DNA from: an uncultured Opitutia bacterium
Lineage (GTDB): Bacteria > Verrucomicrobiota > Verrucomicrobiia > Opitutales > Opitutaceae
Length of the DNA: 64,000 nt
Reading direction: 5' to 3'
Assembly (NCBI GenBank): GCA_903872505.1
Contig: CAIQKV010000044.1
Coordinates: 1-64,000, forward strand
Positions within the stretch are counted from its first letter, which is position 1; each line of letters starts with the position of its first letter. Both the position numbers and the translations under genes were made by a program. This document shows positions 19,421 through 27,927 of this stretch, piece by piece. The notes beneath the pieces were generated by a model that worked only from the letters and a program-made list of their open reading frames with translations, searched no databases and was not told where the DNA came from.

Positions 19421-19503
19421 GTAGGGCGCGTTATCCTTAACGCGCCGGGTTCGATTTGCATACGCTGATCAATGCACGGCGGATTAGGGATAATCCGCCC
19501 TAC
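19421..19503. repeat. Head-to-head pair of GTAGGGCG hairpins (BIME-like)
   Basis: The left element GTAGGGCGCGTTA-tcct-TAACGCGCC (19421-19446) and the right element, reverse complement GTAGGGCGGATTA-tccc-TAATCCGCC (19478-19503), share the head GTAGGGCG, have perfect stems with different sequence, and point at each other across about 30 bases. A GTAG head on a hairpin is the hallmark of REP sequences processed by RAYT transposases. They may also terminate transcription from the flanking convergent genes. Confidence 0.72.
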
Positions 19504-19523
19504 CTCAAACCAGAGGGCCAAGC

Positions 19524-19949
19524 CTACGGCTTGGCAGCCTTCCGCTTGAACAGCGGCGCGAGGATTTCGTGGACGACCTCTGGCGGCGACTTGGTGTACG
19601 CGGAGGCCTGGTGGTAGGAACCGGTGGCCAGCGGCTTGTTCGTGTAGTTCGCCCGCAATTCCACACGCAGGTCGATCAGGTAGCTTTTGAAATCCCACGT
19701 CCAGCGGTCCTGGTAGGTGATGATGGCGTCCACGTGGTCCGGCATCATGGTCGGCCAGCCGCAGGTGGCGTCGTAGCCGAGGGTCTTCAGCTCCGCGGCG
19801 ATCAACTCGTCGATCCGGTGGTTGTCCGTCAGCTGGTGCTCGACGTAGATGCGGTGAACGGAGCTGTAATCCGCCACTTTTTGCGTCGATTCGGACGAGC
19901 ATCCGCCCAGCAGGGCGCCGGCGGCGAGCAGCAGCACAAAGGTCTTCAT
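19524..19949 (-). CDS. Small predicted lipoprotein
   Basis: 141 residues. MKTFVLLLAAGALLGGCSSES has a clear type II signal with Cys17. The mature domain (VHRIYVEHQLTDNHRIDELIAAELKTLGYDA, DAIITYQDRWTWDFKSYLIDLRVEL) resembles small lipoproteins with alternating strands and helices related to DUF4136-like folds, but I do not assign a family. Convergent with the solute-binding protein across hairpin repeats. Confidence 0.8.
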   Translation of the reverse strand: MKTFVLLLAAGALLGGCSSESTQKVADYSSVHRIYVEHQLTDNHRIDELIAAELKTLGYDATCGWPTMMPDHVDAIITYQDRWTWDFKSYLIDLRVELRANYTNKPLATGSYHQASAYTKSPPEVVHEILAPLFKRKAAKP

Positions 19950-20088
19950 CGGGCATGAGACGTGGCCCGCCGGGAAAAGTTATCAACTCATTCTTTCCTT
20001 GGCTCGCGCCGGCCCGATCTCCTCCGCCGGGTTGCATCGGTGGCGCATTGTTCTAGCTTGGTTCGCGATGCCCCCGGGATTCCCAGCG

Positions 20089-20628
20089 ATGAGCCACGCA
20101 TGCGTCCGCCTCGGCGCGGCGGTCCTGCTCGCCGCGGTGGTCGCGGGCTGCGCCGGCGATCCCGGCATCGCCGCCCGCACGCGGGAAAAGTCCGCCGTCT
20201 ACGCCGCGCTGACGCCCCGGGAAAAACGGCACATCGACAAGGGCGCCATCGCCCTCGGCTACACCCCCGACATGGTCTACCTGGCGCTCGGGCATCCCTC
20301 AAGTACGCGCCCGGTGGACGCGACCGGGGGCCGGGGCGAATTGTGGATCTATCTCAATTTTTATCCGCCGCTGGACGCCCGGCATGTGCGGCGGGCGCCA
20401 TACACGACCGAGTCAATTTACCCGCCGCCCCGGACGGATCCGTCGGCACAGGTGCGCGGCGGGTACGGCGCCGACGCGATCCAGTTCGACATGGGAATCA
20501 ATCCCCCCGCGACCACCACCGGCGCCCCGCAGGGCGGGCCGATGGTCCCGGCGGATTTGAAATCCTACACGCTCTTCGTCCTGTTCCAGCAGGGGAAGGT
20601 GACGAAGATCGGGATGCGGCCCAGCTAG
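20089..20628 (+). CDS. Predicted lipoprotein
   Basis: 179 residues from the ATG at 20089 (MSHACVRLGAAVLLAAVVAGC), which gives a compact lipoprotein signal; the track start at 19999 and an ATG at 20068 would add residues before it. The middle part, REKRHIDKGAIALGYTPDMVYLALGHPSS, resembles SmpA/OmlA-like modules in which a helix precedes a GxP turn, followed by GELWIYLNFYP. A Pro-rich region then leads to a final strand (YTLFVLFQQGKVTKIG). An outer-membrane assembly role is possible but unproven. Divergent from the lipoprotein at 19524. Confidence 0.78.
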   Translation: MSHACVRLGAAVLLAAVVAGCAGDPGIAARTREKSAVYAALTPREKRHIDKGAIALGYTPDMVYLALGHPSSTRPVDATGGRGELWIYLNFYPPLDARHVRRAPYTTESIYPPPRTDPSAQVRGGYGADAIQFDMGINPPATTTGAPQGGPMVPADLKSYTLFVLFQQGKVTKIGMRPS

Positions 20629-20653
20629 GGACGGGGCCGCGCCGCCGCCTCGA

Positions 20654-21838
20654 TCACGCCGCGGCCGGAGTCGCGCGATGCGCGCGGAGCCACAGCACCA
20701 CCGGCAGCATCAGGGCCGGCGCGAGGGTGGAGACGGCGAGGCCCCAGTGCAGGTTCCGCAGATCGGCCACCCAGCCGACGATCCAGGGCATGCAAATGCC
20801 GCCGGCGTTGCCGAACGCCGACAGCCCGCCATACATGCTGGCCCCGCCTTCGGGATAGCGATCGGCGGTCACCGCGAGCATGGTCGGCCAGAGGCAGCTG
20901 CCGGTGAACCCGACGGCGATGCAGGCGGCCAGCGCCAGCAGCGGCACCGGCAGAAAGGCGCCGCCGAGGAAGAGGAGCACGGACAGCCCGCAGCTCCACG
21001 CCATCACGCGGTAGGGATCCAGCCGCGCGCCCGCGGCGCCGACGGCCATCCGGCTGACGGCCATCGCCACGGAAAAAAGCAGCAACGCCATCCCGCCGAC
21101 CCACGCGGGATAGCCCAGCGAAGTCTCCGCATACGCCGGCAGCCACTGCGCCATGCCGGCCTCCGTGGCCCCGCCGAGCGCGAGCGCGGCGAGCGCCGCC
21201 AAAAACCAACCGCGGCGCAGCAACGTCCGGAGCTGCAGCCGGCCGCCCTCGGTCGAGAGCGCCGGAAAGCGCAGCGGGGCAAACGCCGCCAGCAGGCCGG
21301 CGGGCAGGGGCAGGAGCATGAGGCAGGAAACGCGCCAGCCGAGCCCGGCCCGCAGCGCCAGCGAGCCCGCGAGAATGGTCACGACCGCGCCCACGCAGTA
21401 GAAGGAGTGCAGCCAGTTCATCGCGGCGGACCGGCGCGTGGGATTGAGCGCGGCCACGATCGGGCTCAACACCATGTCGAGCAGGCCGGCGCCGAGCCCC
21501 TGGAAGAAGATGGCCCCGCAGAGAAAAGCATAACTCGGGGCGAAGGCCGCGGCGACGAGGCTCGCGACGATGAGCAGGTTGCCCAGCTGCGCAAAAGGCT
21601 TGGCGCCCCAGCGGTCGGCGAGCGGGCCCGTGATCAGGATGCCGACCACGAGCCCGGCGAAGCCCACGGCCCCGAGCCGGCCGAGCTGCTCCTGCGTCAG
21701 CCCGCCCGGGCCGCCAAAGGTGCGGCTGATCGTGGTCAAGTACACCGGCAGCAGGTTGATCCCGATCGCGAGGCTCATCATGGCCCCGTAGCACAGCAGC
21801 GTGAGCAGGCGGGGGGCGGTGCGGAGCGCGGCGGACAT
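20654..21838 (-). CDS. Major facilitator superfamily transporter
   Basis: 394 residues from the ATG at 21838 (MSAALRTAPRLLTLLCYGAMMSLAIGINLLP); the track adds 24 Arg-rich residues. About 12 membrane helices are predicted. The loop 2-3 motif GPLADRWGAKPF matches the MFS G-x-x-x-D-R-x-G pattern, and the half-repeat has MAVSRMAVGAAGARLDP. The general look (FucP/sugar-type MFS, WLPAYAETSLGYP) suggests a sugar or organic acid substrate. It is divergent from the DUF2961/GH172-like gene across about 290 bases, so a shared carbohydrate role is likely. Confidence 0.85.
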   Translation of the reverse strand: MSAALRTAPRLLTLLCYGAMMSLAIGINLLPVYLTTISRTFGGPGGLTQEQLGRLGAVGFAGLVVGILITGPLADRWGAKPFAQLGNLLIVASLVAAAFAPSYAFLCGAIFFQGLGAGLLDMVLSPIVAALNPTRRSAAMNWLHSFYCVGAVVTILAGSLALRAGLGWRVSCLMLLPLPAGLLAAFAPLRFPALSTEGGRLQLRTLLRRGWFLAALAALALGGATEAGMAQWLPAYAETSLGYPAWVGGMALLLFSVAMAVSRMAVGAAGARLDPYRVMAWSCGLSVLLFLGGAFLPVPLLALAACIAVGFTGSCLWPTMLAVTADRYPEGGASMYGGLSAFGNAGGICMPWIVGWVADLRNLHWGLAVSTLAPALMLPVVLWLRAHRATPAAA

Positions 21839-22129
21839 CCCGGGAGACGAGCGCGCCCCCCGCCGGAGCGCAATGCGCAAGCGGCCAAACCGGTTCAGTC
21901 CCTGTTGCAACCCCGTTGACTTCGCCCCGGGCGATCACTGACAAACATCGCGCGCTCACCTGCGCACCGACGGTGGTGGGGAACAACCCGCCCCCTGCTT
22001 GCCCTTCCGGGCGCAATCGCTTTTGTCGTTGGTCGCAGACGCTGGAGGATGGGCGAGGCCGGGTTCCCGGGTGGGAAACCGGCGGCGCCTCCACTTCCGG
22101 CGTGTGATGCCCGCCCAGCCGCCCTCCCC
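21839..22129. other. Divergent promoter region between MFS and GH172-like genes
   Basis: 291 bases without a gene. I see an AAACCGGTT palindrome near 21887 and TTGACT near 21913 as possible operator and -35 sequences. No convincing -10 box, riboswitch or terminator was found. Confidence 0.35.
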
Positions 22130-23230
22130 ATGAACGCATTCAACGGACTCGGTCTCAACCTCGGCAACCTCAGCCGCCTGTCGGCGGCGAAAACCCGCTC
22201 GATCAGCGCGGAAAATTTCACCGGTGCGAAGGGTGCCGGCGGCATGGCCACCGAGGGCAACGGCGCCACCTATGCCCGCGATCTCGGGCGCGGCTGGAAG
22301 ATCTCCCCCTCGGTCAGCATCAAGGCCGGTGACACCTTCACCGTCGCGGACATCGCCGGCAGCGGGGCCATCCAGCAGATCTGGCTGACGCCCACCGGGC
22401 CCTGGCGCTACAGCATCCTGCGCATCTACTGGGACGGACAGGAACAACCCTCGGTGGAGTGCCCCCTGGGCGATTTCTTCGGCATGCCGTGGGGCCGCTA
22501 CGCGCCGCTCGTCTCGCTGCCGGTCTGCGTCAACCCCGGCCGGGCGTTCAACTGCTACTGGGAAATGCCCTTCCGCCGGCGGTGCCGCATCACCCTGGCC
22601 AACATCGGCGACGACGTCATGCACCTCTACTACCAGGTCAACTACACCCTGACCGACGTGCCGGACGACTGCGCCTATTTTCACGCCCAGTTCCGCCGCA
22701 CCAACCCGCTCCCGTACAAGCAGGACTACACCATCCTCGATGGCGTCCGCGGCCGCGGCCATTATGTCGGCACCGCCATGGGCTGGGGCTCCAACAATGC
22801 CGGCTGGTGGGGCGAGGGCGAGATCAAGTTCTTCCTCGATGGCGACCGGGAGTGGCCGACGATCTGCGGCACCGGCACCGAGGACTATTTCTGCGGCTCG
22901 TACAACTTCGAGAGCCCGGTCACGCACCAATACCAGGAATTCTGCACGCCCTACGCCGGCCTGCACCAGGTCCTCCGGCCGGACGGCCTCTACCGTTCCC
23001 AGACCCGTTTCGCCATGTACCGCTGGCATGTGCTGGACCCGGTGCGCTTCGAGTCGGACCTGCGCATCACGAACCAGGCCCTGGGCTGGCGCAACGACGG
23101 CGCCTGGCGCAGCGACGGCCGCTACCTGCCGCTGCAGGACGACATCTGCTCGGTGGCCTACTGGTACCAGACCCTGCCCACGGCGCCATTCCCGGCCCTG
23201 CCCAATCGGGATTTCCTCGAGGTTATCTGA
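22130..23230 (+). CDS. DUF2961 protein, GH172-like glycosidase
   Basis: 366 residues from the ATG at 22130 (MNAFNGLGLNLGNLSRLS); the track start is 81 bases upstream. The family pattern is strong: RSISAENFTGAKGAGGMA, the strand-rich core IQQIWLTPTGPWRYSILRIYWDGQEQPSVECPLGDFFG, and the diagnostic GTGTEDYF motif near residue 250 that contributes the active-site Glu. Characterised GH172 enzymes cleave or rearrange fructofuranosyl and arabinofuranosyl linkages and assemble as trimers or hexamers. No signal peptide is seen, so action is probably cytoplasmic. Specificity unknown. A TTGACT hexamer in the upstream gap may be part of its promoter. Confidence 0.88.
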   Translation: MNAFNGLGLNLGNLSRLSAAKTRSISAENFTGAKGAGGMATEGNGATYARDLGRGWKISPSVSIKAGDTFTVADIAGSGAIQQIWLTPTGPWRYSILRIYWDGQEQPSVECPLGDFFGMPWGRYAPLVSLPVCVNPGRAFNCYWEMPFRRRCRITLANIGDDVMHLYYQVNYTLTDVPDDCAYFHAQFRRTNPLPYKQDYTILDGVRGRGHYVGTAMGWGSNNAGWWGEGEIKFFLDGDREWPTICGTGTEDYFCGSYNFESPVTHQYQEFCTPYAGLHQVLRPDGLYRSQTRFAMYRWHVLDPVRFESDLRITNQALGWRNDGAWRSDGRYLPLQDDICSVAYWYQTLPTAPFPALPNRDFLEVI

Positions 23231-23287
23231 GGCTCAGCGCGGGTCCGAACGGGTCGGCGGCAACTAAGGGCGGGCGTCGGCGTGCGA

Positions 23288-24151
23288 TCACTTCGTGGCC
23301 GCGCCGACCAGGCACTCACCCGGCACCTCGAACCCACCGGACGTTTCGAAACTGCGCAGCGAGTCTGCCACCTCGTTCCACACGGACTCGCGTTCCGGGG
23401 GAGACAGGTGGGCCATCATGACATTGAAGGAACCGAAGGCTTCCCGGGCGACCCGCACGTACTCGGCGGCGCTGGCCGCTCGCAGGGGCACCGGCACGGC
23501 GCGAACCTCGGGGTCGGCAAATCCGGCTTCACGAAAGACGCCAGCGAGCACCCCGGAACCGCCCAGGCTGAACGGTCCGGGTTGCCCCGGAACGGGCGGC
23601 GGGAGTTGTGCGCGTCGGCGGATGATAGCCGCGGGCACCGCGCCCCAGTCGTTGCGCTCAGGCGTGGAGAAGACCACGACGGCGACCCGGCCGCCCGCCC
23701 GCAGCGCCCGGCGCCATTCACGCAGCGCGGTCACGGGGTGCGGCATGTACATCAAACCGAGCCGGCACAGCACCGCATCGAAGGAGGCGTCGGGGAGATC
23801 CAGTTTCTCGCCGTCCATGGCGCGGGTCTCAACCTGGTCGAGGCCGCGTTCGCGGGCGACCTGGCGCGCCAGCTCGACGATCCCTTCCGAGAGGTCGGTT
23901 GCCAGCACGTAGCCGCTGGGGCCGACGCGCGCGGCGGCGCTGACCGCCGGCTCACCGGCCCCGGCGGCGACGTCGAGGATGCGCTGACCGAGCTGAAGCC
24001 GGGCCAGGTCGAGCATCTGGCGGGTGACTTCGCCATACCAGCGCTCCAAGGTGGGACTCCAGCGCCGCCAGGCCGCGCCGTCCTCGTTCCAGCGCTCGCG
24101 CTGGGCGTTCTTGTACTTCGCAGCGTCGAATGAGGGTGGTGGTTCGGCCAT
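23288..24151 (-). CDS. Class I SAM-dependent methyltransferase
   Basis: 287 residues of the UbiE/Methyltransf_11 type. Motif I is ILDVAAGAGEPAVSAA (about residue 58), the acidic loop is VLATDLSEGIVELAR, motif II is LPDASFDAVLCRLGLMYMP and the post-II strand is RVAVVVFSTPERN. Small-molecule target unknown. Convergent with the GH172-like gene; upstream lies a 92-bp inverted-repeat element and the AT-rich HNH-like gene. Confidence 0.88.
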   Translation of the reverse strand: MAEPPPSFDAAKYKNAQRERWNEDGAAWRRWSPTLERWYGEVTRQMLDLARLQLGQRILDVAAGAGEPAVSAAARVGPSGYVLATDLSEGIVELARQVARERGLDQVETRAMDGEKLDLPDASFDAVLCRLGLMYMPHPVTALREWRRALRAGGRVAVVVFSTPERNDWGAVPAAIIRRRAQLPPPVPGQPGPFSLGGSGVLAGVFREAGFADPEVRAVPVPLRAASAAEYVRVAREAFGSFNVMMAHLSPPERESVWNEVADSLRSFETSGGFEVPGECLVGAATK

Positions 24152-24162
24152 GGGGCTTCTGA

Positions 24163-24254
24163 GAAGGGGTCAGGTATTAAGTCTTTCAAAATCAGCCTCG
24201 AACACGCGTTAGGACGCACCCACGGAAAAACTTAAACCCCAACCTGACCCCTTC
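24163..24254. mobile_element. 92-bp MITE/REPIN-like element with 13-bp perfect inverted ends
   Basis: GAAGGGGTCAGGT at 24163-24175 is exactly mirrored by ACCTGACCCCTTC at 24242-24254. The interior is AT-richer than the genome (ATTAAGTCTTTCAAAATC). AAGGGGTCAGGT ends of this kind are, from memory, common beside IS200-like/RAYT transposases. No transposase gene lies inside, so it would be non-autonomous. A tandem TTCGATGGGCTT repeat follows at 24252-24282. Confidence 0.6.
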
Positions 24255-24298
24255 GATGGGCTTTGACCACTTCGATGGGCTTCCCCGCCTGTTGGGTC

Positions 24299-25087
24299 CT
24301 AGCGATGACTTATAGGAGGTGAGACAATAAATTTCTTGAGCACGTGGTTCACGGATGAGCCGCCAACAATGTGAACATCGGTAAGTTTGTTCTGTGCGTC
24401 CCTGATAACGATCGCGCTTTTACCCCACTTCATGCTCACGTCTTCACGTATTCTACCGTCAGGTAGGCTAGTAAGATTCCTGCTCAAGACCAAGTTCTCG
24501 GGAATCTCGACTGAATACTCGCTTAGTGGATAAGGGAGTTTGAGGTCTTTGAGATTACCTTGTTTGTCCAAAACACCGTATGTAATGACACCTGGACTGG
24601 ATTCGTGCTCAAAGTGCAGCAAGTCCCCAATCAGGTAATACTGTATCCTTTGCCCACCGAACTCTTTTTCATAAAGACCGTTTGGTTTAATCTGCTCCCA
24701 ATCTATCTGATTGTTCAATGGGGCTCCACTAGAGACACTGAGCTGTCTATTTAACCGTTCTCCCGCATTTTTCTCCGCGTTCTTTTTCCAATCTCTCAGA
24801 ACCTCGATCGAATACTTTGGCAAATCGGAATCGATCAGCTTCGAGCACGATTGACACAACCATAGTCCGTTATCGACCGACGATCTTTGCTGCTCATCAC
24901 AATTAGGATCGTATCGCGGTCCGCCAATTGACGCTGCTGTTATATGCGCAGCTACGCCAATGTTTGTGATCTTCGTATCGTCTGAGTGCGGACCGACAGT
25001 CGGCATATTACATGCCGGATTTGAGCACAAAAAGCCGACCCGTTTAGCCAATATATCTTTTGTCCTAAGTGAGAAATCGTCTCTCAT
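24299..25087 (-). CDS. AT-rich HNH-like zinc-finger protein, probable acquired defence-type gene
   Basis: 262 residues. Residues 15-105 form an HNH-type treble-clef: Cys21 and Cys26 (CSNPAC), His48 in VAAHITAAS, GGPRYDPNCDEQQRSS, Asn73 in VDNGLWLC and Cys78/Cys81 (CQSC), then LIDSDLPKYSIEVLRDWK. This N-terminal module is familiar to me from proteins of mobile and defence regions. The His usually after the last Cys is Ser82 here, so nuclease activity is doubtful. Residues 125-262 are a beta-rich domain I do not recognise. Two 60-base lines I counted are about 47 percent GC, against about 70 percent around it, pointing to horizontal transfer. A lone gene between a methyltransferase and xylA. 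Confidence 0.72.
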   Translation of the reverse strand: MRDDFSLRTKDILAKRVGFLCSNPACNMPTVGPHSDDTKITNIGVAAHITAASIGGPRYDPNCDEQQRSSVDNGLWLCQSCSKLIDSDLPKYSIEVLRDWKKNAEKNAGERLNRQLSVSSGAPLNNQIDWEQIKPNGLYEKEFGGQRIQYYLIGDLLHFEHESSPGVITYGVLDKQGNLKDLKLPYPLSEYSVEIPENLVLSRNLTSLPDGRIREDVSMKWGKSAIVIRDAQNKLTDVHIVGGSSVNHVLKKFIVSPPISHR

Positions 25088-25188
25088 AAACTTTGATTGG
25101 CGGCAGACAAATGCACCAGCTGCGAGGGGGGGCGGTCAACAGAGGTCCTAAAAAGTGGTCATACTGCTATTTAACTTAGGGCGGCGGC

Positions 25189-26517
25189 TCAGCCGTGGAG
25201 GTAAGAATTGAGCAGGTTTTCCAGATACTCCTGCTTGCCGGAGCGCGGGGTGGGCTCGCCGAGTTTGGTGAGGACGAGCTTGTTCAGGTCGCGGAAGCCC
25301 ACGCGGCGCTTCTCGATCGCGCGGCCGTAGCCGGTGTCGTAGCTGGCGTAGCGATCCTTGAGAAACGCGGAGAACTTGCCGTCGGCGAGGATCCGGCGGG
25401 CCAGCTTGAAGGCGAGGGCGTAGGTGTCCATGCCGCCGATGTGCGCGTGGAACAGGTCCTCGGGGTCGATGCTGGGGCGGCGGAGCTTGGCGTCGAAATT
25501 CAAGCCGCCCTGGCCGAGGCCGCCGGCGCGGAGGATCGCGACCATCGCGAGCGTGATCTCCTTCACGTTGGTGTTGAACTGGTCGGTGTCCCACCCGAGC
25601 AGTTCGTCCCCGGCGTTGGCGTCGATCGAGCCGAGCATCCCCTGCGCGATGGCGGTCTCGATCTCGTGCTGGAAGGTGTGGCCGGCGAGCGTCGCGTGGT
25701 TCGTCTCGATGTTGAACTTGAAATGCTTCTCCAGGCCGTAGGTGCGGAGGAAGGCGATACCGGCGGCGACGTCGAAGTCGTACTGGTGCTTGGTCGGCTC
25801 CTTCGGCTTGGGCTCGATGAGGAACTGGCCCTTGAAGCCGATGCTTTTGGCGTAATCCACCGCCATGTGCAGGAACGCCGCGAGGTGGTCCTGCTCGCGC
25901 TTCAGGTTGGTGTTGAGCAGCGTCTCATAGCCCTCGCGGCCGCCCCAGAAGACGTAGTTCTCGCCGCCGAGGGTTTTGGTCACCTCGAGCGCCTTCTTCA
26001 CCTGCGCGGCGGCGTAGGCGAAGACGTGGGCGTCGGGGTTGGTCGCCGCGCCGCACATGTAGCGCCGGTTTGAGAACAGGTTGGCCGTGCCCCAGAGCAT
26101 CCGGACGCCGGTGGCCTTCTGGAGCCCCTTGGCGTGGGCGACGAGTTTATCGAGGTTGCGGTTCGTCTCGGCGAGCGAGCGGCCCTCGGGCGCGATGTCG
26201 CGGTCGTGGAAGCAGTAGAACGGCGCGCGGATTTTCTGGAAAAACTCAAATGCGGCATCCATGCGCGCCTTCGCGATGGAGATCGCATCGGTGCCCTTTT
26301 CCCAAGAACGGACGATGGTGCCGGGACCGAACGGGTCGGAGCCGACGCCGCGGAAGGAGTGCCAGTAGGCGATGGAGAAGCGCAGGTGCGCCGACAGCGG
26401 CTTGCCGTCGACGATCTCGTCGGGGTTGTAGTGGCGGAAGGCGAGCGGGTTGGCGGATTTCGGGCCCTCGTAGGCGATGGTCTTGATCCGGGGGAAATGG
26501 GCGCGGGTTTTTTTCAT
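25189..26517 (-). CDS. xylA: Xylose isomerase
   Basis: 442 residues, the class II (long) form. Catalytic and metal motifs are easy to see: [13 protein letters not shown] (active-site His and Asp), [33 protein letters not shown] (metal Glu and substrate Lys), [20 protein letters not shown] and [11 protein letters not shown]. It converts D-xylose to D-xylulose in the cytoplasm, needing two divalent metals. No xylB or xyl transporter is adjacent. The upstream gap contains a MITE-like element. Product ends near the AT-rich island. Confidence 0.98.
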   Translation of the reverse strand: MKKTRAHFPRIKTIAYEGPKSANPLAFRHYNPDEIVDGKPLSAHLRFSIAYWHSFRGVGSDPFGPGTIVRSWEKGTDAISIAKARMDAAFEFFQKIRAPFYCFHDRDIAPEGRSLAETNRNLDKLVAHAKGLQKATGVRMLWGTANLFSNRRYMCGAATNPDAHVFAYAAAQVKKALEVTKTLGGENYVFWGGREGYETLLNTNLKREQDHLAAFLHMAVDYAKSIGFKGQFLIEPKPKEPTKHQYDFDVAAGIAFLRTYGLEKHFKFNIETNHATLAGHTFQHEIETAIAQGMLGSIDANAGDELLGWDTDQFNTNVKEITLAMVAILRAGGLGQGGLNFDAKLRRPSIDPEDLFHAHIGGMDTYALAFKLARRILADGKFSAFLKDRYASYDTGYGRAIEKRRVGFRDLNKLVLTKLGEPTPRSGKQEYLENLLNSYLHG

Positions 26518-26592
26518 GGCTGCGTGGGAAACGTGGGCGATTGCGCGGGCGCTGTCACGCCCGGACGGCTGGCGGGAGTGTCCTCATATGCC

Positions 26593-26693
26593 TTGTCATC
26601 GCGAGCCCAGCGCAGCCGGGCGTGGCGATCCATCCGGATGGATTGCTTCGTCGTCCCGTCCCGCAATTGCGGGAGGACTCCTCGCAATGACAA
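26593..26693. mobile_element. 101-bp MITE-like palindromic element
   Basis: TTGTCATCGCGAG at the left and CTCGCAATGACAA at the right are inverted repeats matching at 12 of 13 positions. The inside holds nested palindromes (ATCCATCCGGATGGAT, CCCGCAATTGCGGG). This sequence type, with GTCATTGCGAG ends and ..GCAATCC.. interior, is scattered in many bacterial genomes. It occupies much of the 280-base gap between xylA and aroB; the rest shows no gene. Confidence 0.72.
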
Positions 26694-26797
26694 AGTAGGG
26701 CTTCATCTGCCGTGTCGGGGTGGCTGGTGGGATGGCGGGTGCCGATGGGCGAATGCGCGTTTGACCTCCCGGGAGGGCAGGATTTGGTGGAGCCGCC

Positions 26798-27895
26798 ATG
26801 GCTGAAACCCTCACCGTCAATCTGCAGGAGCGGAGCTACCCGATCGTCTTGGGCGCGGGCCTGCAGCGCGACGTGCGCGCGGAGGTGGACCGGCGGCGGC
26901 AGGCGGGCGGGCGGGTGGCGGTGCTGACCGATGCCAACGTGGCGAGCCGGCAGGGCGAGGCGCTGGCGGCGATGTTTGGCGATGCCCCGTGCTGCACCGT
27001 GGCGCCGGGCGAGGCCGCGAAGTCGGTCGCCGGGCTGGGCGAGGTGCTGGAATTTCTGGCCGGCCAGCGGTTGGACCGGGGCGGCGCGCTGTTCACCGTT
27101 GGCGGGGGCGTGGTGGGCGACCTCGGGGGGTTCGCCGCGGCGAGCTACCTGCGCGGGATCGAATTCTTCCAGGTGCCGACGACGCTGCTGGCGATGGTGG
27201 ACAGCTCGGTCGGCGGCAAGACGGGCATCAACCTCGCGGCGGGCAAGAACCTCGCGGGCGCCTTCCACCAGCCGCGCGGCGTTTTTGTCGACACCCATTT
27301 CCTGGCGACGCTGCCGGCGCGCGAGTTCGCCGCCGGGGCGTCCGAGGTCATCAAGTACGGTCTGCTGGGCGACGCGGAGCTTTTCAGCCAGCTCGAGCGT
27401 GCGCCGCTGACCGCCACGGGCGCGAACCTGGCCGCGGTCATCCGCCGCTGCTGCGCGCTGAAGGCCCGCATCGTGGAAGCCGACGAGCGCGAGCTGGCCC
27501 CGGATGGCGGGCGGGCGCTGCTCAACCTCGGGCACACTTTCGGGCACGCGATCGAGCAGGCCGCGGGCTACGGGACGTATTTGCACGGCGAAGCGGTGGC
27601 GATCGGCCTCGGTGCCGCCGCCCGGCTCTCGCAGAAACTGGGACTGGTCTCCGCCGGGGACGTGGCGCGCGTCGAGGCGGTGGTCGCGGCGCATGCGCTG
27701 CCGGTCCGCCTGCGGGCGCCGCTGGCGGTGCCGGCGCTGCTGGCTGCGATGGCGCGGGACAAGAAGGTTCGCGCCGGGCTGCCGCGGTTCGTCGTGCTGT
27801 CACGGTTGGGCGGGGCCGCCACCCAGTCGGACGGCATCACGCCGGCCCTGGTGGAGGCCTGTTTCCGGGAAGTCGGCGCGGTGGATTCGCTGTGA
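26798..27895 (+). CDS. aroB: 3-dehydroquinate synthase
   Basis: 365 residues. Family motifs: GGGVVGDLGGFAAASYLRG (NAD-binding), VPTTLLAMVDSSVGGKTGINL, the Lys in FAAGASEVIKYGLL, and LNLGHTFGHAIEQ with the zinc-binding His residues, plus HGEAVAIG. It turns DAHP into 3-dehydroquinate, step two of the shikimate pathway, using NAD and a divalent metal. Start ATG at 26798 (MAETLTVNLQERSYPIVLG). First in a closely spaced plus-strand run that continues to lpxA and pdxA. Confidence 0.97.
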   Translation: MAETLTVNLQERSYPIVLGAGLQRDVRAEVDRRRQAGGRVAVLTDANVASRQGEALAAMFGDAPCCTVAPGEAAKSVAGLGEVLEFLAGQRLDRGGALFTVGGGVVGDLGGFAAASYLRGIEFFQVPTTLLAMVDSSVGGKTGINLAAGKNLAGAFHQPRGVFVDTHFLATLPAREFAAGASEVIKYGLLGDAELFSQLERAPLTATGANLAAVIRRCCALKARIVEADERELAPDGGRALLNLGHTFGHAIEQAAGYGTYLHGEAVAIGLGAAARLSQKLGLVSAGDVARVEAVVAAHALPVRLRAPLAVPALLAAMARDKKVRAGLPRFVVLSRLGGAATQSDGITPALVEACFREVGAVDSL

Positions 27896-27927
27896 CTTTT
27901 GCGCGGGTTTCCTGTTGAGTTGGGATC

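Noticed and set aside
26555-27694. 379-residue minus-strand ORF over aroB and the MITE-like element
   Set aside because: The aroB frame is unmistakable on the plus strand, and the tail CHCEESSRNC-type sequence is the usual false translation of this repeat.
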